In this document: positions 1 through 6,021 of the stretch, piece after piece
Numbering within the stretch: the stretch's first letter is position 1
How the letters are laid out: every line of letters begins with the position of its first letter
NCBI GenBank assembly: GCA_007135895.1
Contig: SLHZ01000057.1
Location: 1-6,679 of the forward strand
From: Balneolales bacterium
GTDB taxonomy: Bacteria > Bacteroidota > Rhodothermia > Balneolales > Natronogracilivirgulaceae
Reading direction: 5' to 3'
Length of the DNA stretch: 6,679 bases
Position numbers and translations under genes: made by a program
The notes under the pieces: model-generated
Told to the model about the DNA's origin: nothing
The model's database searches: none
Seen by the model: only the letters and a program-made list of their open reading frames with translations

Positions 1-1593
1 CTGAATCCGAAATTTCCCGGTACGATTGTCGGTACGACCGATTCACGGCAGGCTCATATCATAAGAGGCATTTCGTCGGTCGATCATGTGACCCTTATCA
101 GGGTGCAGGGCAGCGGTATGGTTGGCATGGCGGGTATTTCCCAGCGGATCTTCGGAGCCCTCGCCACCGGCAAAGTGAATATCATCCTCATAACCCAGGG
201 GTCCTCCGAACACTCCGTATGCCTGGCCGTCTCACCAAAAGATGCCGCAAAAGCAAAAAAGCTTCTGGAAACAGAACTGAAGCATGACCTTGAAATCCAT
301 CGGGTAGCTGACATCATCGTCGAAGACGATCTCTCCATCATTGCCGTGGTCGGTGAAAATATGCGACAAACACCCGGAATTGCAGGAAAGGTGTTTCAGG
401 CATTGGGCCGGAGCCGCATTAATATCTCTGCCATTGCTCAGGGTTCTTCGGAATTGAATATCTCCGCTGTGATCCGGCGAGTAGACCGTCATAAAGCCCT
501 CAGGGTTATTCATGATGCTTTCTTCTACGGACCCCGGAAAACAGCTCATATCTACATCATTGGAGCCGGTCTTATCGGCAGTCAACTGATCCGTGATATC
601 TACCAGAAACAGCCCTGGCTGCTCAAAGAACGCCATCTCGACCTCCGCATCTGCGGTATAGCCAACAGCCGGACCATGCTGCTCCGACACGAAGGAATAC
701 CTGCAGACAACTGGCAGGATCTTCTCAGGAACACCGGACAGAAAAGCGATTTGCAGCAGCTTTTTCATTATGTGAAAGAAAATCAGAGCCCATTCACCGT
801 CATCGTCGATACTACCGCCAGTCACCAGCCTGTCGAATGGTATCCGCATTTTCTCGGACAGGGTATCGCCGTGGTAACACCCAACAAAATCGCAAATACC
901 GGTCCGGCCGACTTGTTCATGAGACTGCACGAGCTGGCCATAGCCAATGACACCCGCTTCCTCTATGAGACCACCGCCGGCGCCGGACTCCCTTTTGTCC
1001 AGGCCGTTCGGGACAGAGTGGCCTCCGGTGATCCGATTCAACGACTGGAAGGGGTTTTTTCAGGGACTCTCAGTTATCTCTTTAATACCTACGATGGCTC
1101 TATGCCATTTAGTAAACTGGTGCAAAGTGCCAGGGATCAAGGCTTTACCGAACCGGATCCGAGAGACGATCTCAATGGGCTGGATGCCGCACGAAAATTG
1201 CTGCTACTGGCACGAATTGCCGGATCACGCGCAGAAATTGATGATGTTCAGGTTGAAAACCTGGTTCCGGAAAAACTCAGAAAACCGGACAACATCAGTC
1301 GGGTTCTGGAGAAACTTGCCGATTACGATGCGGATTTCGAAAGAATCCGTTCCAATGCCGAAAAAAAGAAGGCCAGACTCCGTTATCTTGCCGTTATGGA
1401 TAAGAATCATCTGAGCGTTAAACTCACCGCAGTGAAAAGTGACCATCCGGCATGGGATCTGAAAGGATCGGAAAACCTGCTCGCCGTGACTACCGATGCC
1501 TATACCGATCCCCTGGTCATCAAAGGCTCGGGAGCGGGGCCGGTCGTAACCGCCAACGGCGTGCTCAATGATATCCTGAAAGTTATCGACTGA
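1..1593 (+). CDS. thrA: Bifunctional aspartokinase / homoserine dehydrogenase, 5'-truncated by the window edge
   Basis: The reading frame is open from base 1 to the TGA at 1591-1593, giving 530 residues; full-length ThrA proteins have about 820, so the aspartokinase catalytic domain lies off the left edge. Numbered from the first codon in the window, residues about 30-165 hold two ACT domains, each with a QGSSE motif (Q66 and Q147) at the position where threonine binds in plant and enterobacterial homologues. From about residue 183 comes homoserine dehydrogenase: the NAD(P)-binding GAGLIG (188-193), VTPNK (292-296), TAGAGLP (325-331) and EPDPRDDLNGLDAARK (384-399), whose D395 and K399 match the catalytic Asp and Lys of the family. 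The enzyme catalyses the first and third steps from aspartate to homoserine in the cytoplasm and is probably inhibited by threonine. The GTG at 88 is not the start, because conserved ACT-linker sequence continues in frame upstream of it. thrC follows after 22 bp. Confidence 0.96.
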   Translation: MNPKFPGTIVGTTDSRQAHIIRGISSVDHVTLIRVQGSGMVGMAGISQRIFGALATGKVNIILITQGSSEHSVCLAVSPKDAAKAKKLLETELKHDLEIHRVADIIVEDDLSIIAVVGENMRQTPGIAGKVFQALGRSRINISAIAQGSSELNISAVIRRVDRHKALRVIHDAFFYGPRKTAHIYIIGAGLIGSQLIRDIYQKQPWLLKERHLDLRICGIANSRTMLLRHEGIPADNWQDLLRNTGQKSDLQQLFHYVKENQSPFTVIVDTTASHQPVEWYPHFLGQGIAVVTPNKIANTGPADLFMRLHELAIANDTRFLYETTAGAGLPFVQAVRDRVASGDPIQRLEGVFSGTLSYLFNTYDGSMPFSKLVQSARDQGFTEPDPRDDLNGLDAARKLLLLARIAGSRAEIDDVQVENLVPEKLRKPDNISRVLEKLADYDADFERIRSNAEKKKARLRYLAVMDKNHLSVKLTAVKSDHPAWDLKGSENLLAVTTDAYTDPLVIKGSGAGPVVTANGVLNDILKVID

Positions 1594-1615
1594 TCACTTA
1601 CAAACCTCGGCTGAA

Positions 1616-2908
1616 ATGAAGCTCTACAGCACCCGGGATAAATCCTATCGCACCGACTTCCGTACCGCTGTCAGACAGGGGCTGGCCCCTGATGGCGGAC
1701 TTTTTATGCCGGTTGAACTGCCGGTTTTCAACCGGGACTTCTGGAAGGAACTTCGTGGATCAACACTACGGACCAAGGCACGTATCTTCTTGGGAGAGAC
1801 ACTTGAAGATGATTTCAATCCGGAACAACTCGACAGGATAACCAGCAGGGCCTTCACCTTCGATGCACCCCTGGTACCACTCGGAAACCACCTGGAAATT
1901 CTCGAGCTGTTCCATGGTCCTACATTGGCATTCAAGGACTTCGGTGCTAGAACCATGGCCGCCATGTTGTCAGAAATGGCCAGGGAAGAAGGGGAGAAGA
2001 TCACCATTCTGACGGCTACGTCCGGTGATACCGGTGCCGCCGTCGCCCATGGTTTCTTCGAAGCACCCGGGGTGGATGTGTTCGTTTTCTACCCCGCCGG
2101 TAAAGTGAGCGGACTACAGGAAAAGCAATTTACCACACTGGGCGGGAATGTTCACGCCCTGGAGGTGGAAGGAACGTTCGACGATTGCCAGCGGCTGGTG
2201 AAAGCCTGTTTTGCCGATCCCGATATCCGGGATGCCAGAGAACTGACTACGGCCAACTCCATCAATATCGCAAGGCTCCTGCCTCAGATGGTCTATTATA
2301 TCCACGCTGCCTGTGACAGCAACGAGAAAGATTGGCATCCTCCCGTTTTTTCCGTTCCCAGCGGCAACTTCGGCAATCTTACCGCCGGTTTGATGGCCCG
2401 GAAAATGGGGATGCCTTTCCGGTTTTTTGTGGCGGCAACCAATTGCAACCATGTTGTCCCGGACTATCTGGAACAGGGAGAATATCATCCCGGCAAGTCG
2501 GTTCGAACCATTTCCAATGCCATGGATGTGGGAGATCCCAGCAACTTCGACCGTATGCTGGATCTCTATGGCTCGGATCACGGAGCCATGGCAAAAGATG
2601 TCACCGGTGCATGGTATACCGATGATCAGACCCGAAACGCCATTGTGGAAGTATGGAACCGTCATCAATACCTGATGGATCCCCATACGGCGGTCGGTTA
2701 TCTGGGTGGGCAGGCTTCTGCGCAGAAGTCGTTGAGGACAGTGGTTCTTTCAACAGCCCATCCGTCCAAATTTCCGGAGACCATCGAGGAACTCCTGCCC
2801 GGTTCCCTCGTGATTCCTGAACGGCTTGCCCGGCTCGCAGACCGAAAAAAAATCACCGTGAAAGTCCGGCCTGAACTTCAGGACGTGAAAGCAGTGTTAT
2901 TGAGTTGA
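1616..2908 (+). CDS. thrC: Threonine synthase (PLP-dependent, long form)
   Basis: The 430-residue protein matches the roughly 430-residue long form of ThrC, as in E. coli. It converts O-phospho-L-homoserine to threonine and phosphate in the cytoplasm, the last step of the pathway. Visible motifs are the N-terminal YSTRDKS and the APDGGLFMP segment, the PLP-lysine region FHGPTLAFKDFGAR (99-112) with K107 as the Schiff-base lysine, TSGDTG (135-140), the phosphate-cradle PSGNFGN (248-254) and STAHPSKFPE (379-388). No key residue appears to be missing. The start is the ATG at 1616, right before the conserved MKLYSTR beginning; there is no GGAGG-like site in front of it. It lies 22 bp after thrA and 34 bp before mnmA, so it is probably co-transcribed with both. 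The usual thrB between thrA and thrC is absent. Confidence 0.97.
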   Translation: MKLYSTRDKSYRTDFRTAVRQGLAPDGGLFMPVELPVFNRDFWKELRGSTLRTKARIFLGETLEDDFNPEQLDRITSRAFTFDAPLVPLGNHLEILELFHGPTLAFKDFGARTMAAMLSEMAREEGEKITILTATSGDTGAAVAHGFFEAPGVDVFVFYPAGKVSGLQEKQFTTLGGNVHALEVEGTFDDCQRLVKACFADPDIRDARELTTANSINIARLLPQMVYYIHAACDSNEKDWHPPVFSVPSGNFGNLTAGLMARKMGMPFRFFVAATNCNHVVPDYLEQGEYHPGKSVRTISNAMDVGDPSNFDRMLDLYGSDHGAMAKDVTGAWYTDDQTRNAIVEVWNRHQYLMDPHTAVGYLGGQASAQKSLRTVVLSTAHPSKFPETIEELLPGSLVIPERLARLADRKKITVKVRPELQDVKAVLLS

Positions 2909-2942
2909 TTGGAAAGAAAAGACGAATCCGGAAGTTTCAATA

Positions 2943-4061
2943 ATGAGCACGAAAGGACGCGTACTGGTAGCGATGAGCGGCGGAGTAGATTCTTCGGTTG
3001 CCGCCGTCATGCTGCGTGAACAGGGATATGAAGTGATCGGCATCACCATGAAAACATGGGATTATGCACGAAGCGGGGGTGATACCGGGAAGGAAACCGG
3101 CTGCTGCACACTGGAATCCATGAATGACGCCCGGCAAGTGGCAGCCCGTTTTGGATTCAACCACTTTATCGTCGATATAAGAGACGAGTTTGGAGACTGG
3201 GTTATCGATCGATTTGTTCAGGAGTATCTTCAGGGTCGCACACCCAACCCGTGCGTCTTGTGCAATACCCATATCAAATGGGCTGCCTTGCTGAAGCGCG
3301 CCGATAAACTCGACTGCCGCTTCATGGCAACCGGTCATTATGCGAATGTTCGTGAAGAAAACAGTCGTTTTGTCATTTCACGGGGTGCGGATCATCACAA
3401 AGACCAGTCCTACGCACTATGGGGGGTGGATCAGAAACACCTGGCCCGTACACGTTTTCCCCTTGGCAAGTACACCAAAAAGGAGATCCGGGAATTTGCA
3501 AGCGAATTCGGGTTGCATCATGTTGCAGGGAAAAAAGACTCCTACGAAATTTGTTTTGTGCCCGATAATGATTATCGCCGTTTCCTGCGTGATGAGGTGA
3601 AGGGACTCGAAAATAGGGTGGAAGGCGGGACTTTTGTAGATAAAACGGGCAAGGTGGTGGGTCGTCACCGGGGATATCCCTTCTATACCATCGGCCAGCG
3701 GCGCGGATTGCACCTGGCACTTGGAAAACCCGTCTATGTCACCCATATCGATCCGGAAACCAATACCATTACGGTCGGAGAAGAAGATGAACTGATCCAC
3801 GAAGTGGCCGTGGCCCGAAATGTGGTAATGGGCAAGTACCCCGCCATTCCCGAGGACAACTATCCGGTACGGGCCTCCATCCGGTATAATGATAACGGCA
3901 AACCCGGCCTTCTTTCGTCAACAGGTCCGGACGAAATCACGGTCCGGTTTCCCGATGGACGCTCTGCCATAACTCCGGGTCAGGCTCTGGTCGCCTACGA
4001 AGGAGATGACCTGCTGTGCGGTGGCTGGATTCATAAGGCCAAAGGTCATGTGGAAAACTGA
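2943..4061 (+). CDS. mnmA: tRNA-specific 2-thiouridylase MnmA
   Basis: The 372-residue protein has the usual MnmA length. It uses ATP to activate U34 of tRNA-Lys, -Glu and -Gln and replaces its 2-oxygen with sulfur. The N-terminal PP-loop is AMSGGVDSSVA (10-20); TGHYA (130-134) and KDQSYAL (153-159) belong to the ATP- and tRNA-binding core; GQRRGL (251-256) opens the central domain, and a beta-barrel C-terminal domain follows to the end. The two catalytic cysteines of E. coli (C102, C199) correspond to C107 in NPCVLCN (102-108) and C204 in DSYEICF (199-205). C104 sits where E. coli has Asp, and a Cys pair occurs at 54-55 (TGCCTLES); both are features I associate with the Bacteroidota-type enzyme. 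The start ATG at 2943 gives the short leader MSTKGRVLVAMSGG typical of the family. It lies 34 bp after thrC, and a 205-bp gap follows it. Confidence 0.97.
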   Translation: MSTKGRVLVAMSGGVDSSVAAVMLREQGYEVIGITMKTWDYARSGGDTGKETGCCTLESMNDARQVAARFGFNHFIVDIRDEFGDWVIDRFVQEYLQGRTPNPCVLCNTHIKWAALLKRADKLDCRFMATGHYANVREENSRFVISRGADHHKDQSYALWGVDQKHLARTRFPLGKYTKKEIREFASEFGLHHVAGKKDSYEICFVPDNDYRRFLRDEVKGLENRVEGGTFVDKTGKVVGRHRGYPFYTIGQRRGLHLALGKPVYVTHIDPETNTITVGEEDELIHEVAVARNVVMGKYPAIPEDNYPVRASIRYNDNGKPGLLSSTGPDEITVRFPDGRSAITPGQALVAYEGDDLLCGGWIHKAKGHVEN

Positions 4062-4111
4062 TATTGCCGATGATCATCCGGGTAAGCTTCCAAAGTCCGA
4101 TTCCCGATTCA

Positions 4112-4145
4112 TTTGTAACTTGAAACTTCCATGAAATTTAATTTG
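4112..4145 (+). promoter_or_regulatory. Candidate Bacteroidota-type promoter upstream of the exported-protein genes
   Basis: The 205-bp gap after mnmA is the only place in the window with room for a full promoter ahead of the 4267 gene. TTTG at 4112-4115 is followed after 22 nt by TTAATTTG at 4138-4145, which matches five of the six fixed positions of the Bacteroidota -7 element TAnnTTTG. The spacing is slightly longer than usual. Transcription would then begin near 4150, leaving a leader of about 115 nt that contains the inverted repeat at 4176-4229. A competing sigma70-like reading is TTGACA at 4193-4198, with only a poor -10 (TATTCG, 4215-4220). The assignment rests on motif matching alone. 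Confidence 0.25.
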
Positions 4146-4175
4146 TCTGAATCCATTCATCATCGCTCTATGAAA

Positions 4176-4229
4176 TGTCCATGACCGTTGACTTGACACA
4201 CAGAAGCATGATTTTATTCGTCATGGACA
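4176..4229. repeat. Perfect 10-bp inverted repeat with 34-nt spacer
   Basis: TGTCCATGAC at 4176-4185 is the exact reverse complement of GTCATGGACA at 4220-4229. The arms flank the TTGACA at 4193-4198, and the right arm ends 37 bp before the 4267 start codon. A further CCATGA copy lies at 4129-4134. The pair could be two half-sites for a regulator or the stem of a leader-RNA hairpin with a large loop. There is no T-tract after the right arm, so it does not look like an intrinsic terminator. The repeat itself is certain; any function is unproven. Confidence 0.6.
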
Positions 4230-4266
4230 CTCCATCTGACCGCTTGAATCCAAAAATTATAAACAG

Positions 4267-5094
4267 ATGAAACGTATGGAACCACCGGGACTTTTGTATG
4301 CCGTCGCTGTAATGATGGTGTTTGGTACCATCGGAAATGACTTGCGCGCTGAAACTTATGGTTCATCGGGTTACCGGAACAGTGACCCCGACACCGTCCC
4401 ATTTTTTGAAGGCACCCTGGAGCTCGTTAGTTACAGGGTGACCGACGACGGTTCGCATCAGCCCCATTCACGAATATCCTTCATCGTCCACCCGGATTTT
4501 CTAATCTTGCCGGCAGATGAAGGAAGTATCGAGATCCTGCCGGGCGCCATCCGGGCGGAATCAATCCTGTTGCGGCATAAAAGGGAAGATTACGTCTTCC
4601 TGATGAGCCATGAGAAAATGGCCGTGACCATGAGCAGACAGGAACTGCATCAGATGATCAACATGTTCGATCAAATGCGAGGCAAAACCAGAACCGAACA
4701 GGCTGACGGACCCGATTGGTCTGTGGATCGGACCGGTCGGAAGCAGATAATTCAGGGATACGAGTGTGAACAATGGGTACTTCAAAGCCATGGCGATAAA
4801 ACCGAGTGGCATCTATGGAGTACCGATGAGTTTGTACTCAACTGGGGTATCCTTGCCGATTCACGGCTTTTGCAGCGGACGTATTTTTCCGGATTCCCGC
4901 TTACGGACTGGCTTGACCGGAAGCAGACACCCGTAAGGGCCGAAAAGTTTATGGATGGGGAACTAATGGAAATCCATCAGTTTGAACAAATTAATTCCAC
5001 CCGAATCGGTCCGGATCGTGTCGCCATACCCGCAAATTATCAGATCGTCAGCTTCCAGCAAATGCTCTTTGACAGGATGCGCAACCGACAGTGA
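4267..5094 (+). CDS. Secreted protein resembling the DUF4412 family, function unknown
   Basis: The 275-residue protein starts with a Sec-type signal peptide: basic MKR, hydrophobic core LLYAVAVMMVFGTIG (about 9-23) and likely cleavage after LRA (residue 28). The mature part resembles DUF4412-type periplasmic proteins: an opening strand FEGTLELVSYRVTDDG (47-62), a middle block about loss or display of a small ligand-like value (DYVFLMSHEKMAVTMSRQEL, 108-127), the hallmark TGRKQIIQGYECEQW (156-170) and WSTDE (184-188), and a C-terminal strand near ANYQIVSFQQM (256-266). These proteins are probably small beta-rich carriers or sensors in the cell envelope, but no activity is established. An in-frame TGA at 4237-4239 excludes a longer form; the ATG at 4276 is an alternative start. 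The lipoprotein gene follows after 43 bp, so the two may be co-transcribed. The family assignment is by remembered motif likeness. Confidence 0.75.
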   Translation: MKRMEPPGLLYAVAVMMVFGTIGNDLRAETYGSSGYRNSDPDTVPFFEGTLELVSYRVTDDGSHQPHSRISFIVHPDFLILPADEGSIEILPGAIRAESILLRHKREDYVFLMSHEKMAVTMSRQELHQMINMFDQMRGKTRTEQADGPDWSVDRTGRKQIIQGYECEQWVLQSHGDKTEWHLWSTDEFVLNWGILADSRLLQRTYFSGFPLTDWLDRKQTPVRAEKFMDGELMEIHQFEQINSTRIGPDRVAIPANYQIVSFQQMLFDRMRNRQ

Positions 5095-5137
5095 CCCTCT
5101 GACTGATTGAAACTTCATAACCTGTGACTGCAACACC

Positions 5138-5881
5138 ATGCGAAAAACTATCCTTCCAGCCTTACTGATTTCCCTCTTCTTTCTGGCGTCCTGCAGCTCG
5201 ACCGGAACGGTTTATGAGTATCATTCCGCCAAGGAGGAGCATCTGTATTTCGAAATTGACAATTCCCTCCCGGATGACCCTGAAATGGCGGCTTATCTCG
5301 CTCCACATATCCGTGATATGGCCAAGAAAATGGACCGTGTCATCACTGTCAGCGATGGTATTTTTGAAAAGTCGAGTCCGGAAGGACCGCTTGGCAACCT
5401 GACCGCCGATATCGTACGTTCCCGTGCCACAGCCGAAATGCGGGAAACCGTACATGTGGGCATTCTCAATAACGGCGGACTCCGGGTGCCGTTGCCCCAG
5501 GGTGAGATTACGGTGGGCCATATCTATGAACTCATGCCGTTTGAAAACTATATCGCCGTCTTGCGCTTCAACGGGAAACAGCTGCTCAGCATCGCCGATG
5601 AACTGGCCAGAGTCAATGGTGAGCCGGTTAGCGGTATCCGGTTCCGCATTGTAGACGGCCAGGCCCGTGATGTGCTGGTTGATTCGGATAATGTGGATCC
5701 GGATGCCTATTACTGGGTGGCAACCAACAACTGGATGGCTGATGGAGGCGGTGCCTCGTCAACACTCTGGGAACCCCTTGAGAGGGTGAATCTGGATGTG
5801 CTGATCCGGGATGCCATCATCCACAATCTGGAGAAGAAGCCGATCATCAGCCCCGCAACCGACCAACGCATCCGGAATTGA
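5138..5881 (+). CDS. Lipoprotein consisting of a stand-alone 5'-nucleotidase C-terminal domain
   Basis: This 247-residue protein begins with a lipoprotein signal: MRK, a hydrophobic stretch to residue 16 and the lipobox LASC (16-19), so C19 should be lipidated. Residues about 66-240 match the C-terminal, substrate-binding domain of UshA/CD73-type 5'-nucleotidases: GPLGNLTAD (83-91), NNGGLR (111-116) with R116 at the phosphate-contacting Arg, PFEN (134-137) with F135 at the UshA F429 position, and NNWMADGGG (197-205) with W199 at the F498 position. These two aromatic residues stack on the nucleobase in UshA. The ribose-binding Asp (UshA D504) aligns with G205. No metallophosphatase domain is present; it is encoded by the next gene. 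The protein alone should bind nucleotide or a similar ligand but not hydrolyse it. It probably works with the 6022 product at the membrane surface. Confidence 0.88.
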   Translation: MRKTILPALLISLFFLASCSSTGTVYEYHSAKEEHLYFEIDNSLPDDPEMAAYLAPHIRDMAKKMDRVITVSDGIFEKSSPEGPLGNLTADIVRSRATAEMRETVHVGILNNGGLRVPLPQGEITVGHIYELMPFENYIAVLRFNGKQLLSIADELARVNGEPVSGIRFRIVDGQARDVLVDSDNVDPDAYYWVATNNWMADGGGASSTLWEPLERVNLDVLIRDAIIHNLEKKPIISPATDQRIRN

Positions 5882-5899
5882 AAAGCAACATGACCCGCT

Positions 5900-5967
5900 G
5901 TTTCACTGACTCTCTGTAATCACTGATCCTCCATAATCACCGACTCTCTGTAATCACTGACCTCAAT
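5900..5967. repeat. Four-copy 17-bp tandem repeat between the two 5'-nucleotidase genes
   Basis: Units start at 5900, 5917, 5934 and 5951. The core TAATCAC[T/C]GA is present in units 2-4 (5917-5926, 5934-5943, 5951-5960), and unit 1 has GTTTCACTGA. There is also a 34-bp higher-order period: 5903-5926 and 5937-5960 agree at 23 of 24 bases. The rest of each unit is pyrimidine-rich (CTCTCTG-like). A run of eight T follows at 5967-5974. The array could be binding sites for a regulator of the 6022 gene, or simply a product of replication slippage. No hairpin suited to a terminator is visible in it. Confidence 0.85.
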
Positions 5968-6021
5968 TTTTTTTCGGCAACAGATCACCCATTACTGACT
6001 GATCTTAATAAATAAAAACCC

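Noticed and set aside
88..90. GTG as the start of a separate, monofunctional homoserine dehydrogenase
   Set aside because: The frame is open upstream to base 1, and that sequence matches the aspartokinase-ACT linker of fused ThrA proteins; GTG at 88 encodes an internal valine.
232..1041. 269-codon open frame on the - strand
   Set aside because: It lies wholly inside the well-supported thrA reading frame, its translation resembles no known family, and it has no start context; it is a shadow of the thrA codon pattern.
947..1414. 155-codon open frame on the + strand
   Set aside because: It lies within thrA in another frame and lacks any recognisable motif.
2114..2686. 190-codon open frame on the - strand
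   Set aside because: It is antisense to thrC, whose motifs are complete throughout this stretch, and its translation has no recognisable domain.
4069..4078. Palindrome GATGATCATC just after mnmA as a terminator or operator
   Set aside because: It is A/T-rich with no loop and no T-tract after it, and a single 10-bp palindrome is weak evidence.
4070..4123. 17-codon ORF right after mnmA
   Set aside because: It is short, without family likeness, and does not join the next ORF by overlap; nothing supports its translation.
5967..5974. Run of eight T as an intrinsic terminator after the lipoprotein gene
   Set aside because: No G/C-rich hairpin precedes it; the sequence before it is the direct tandem repeat, which does not fold back on itself.
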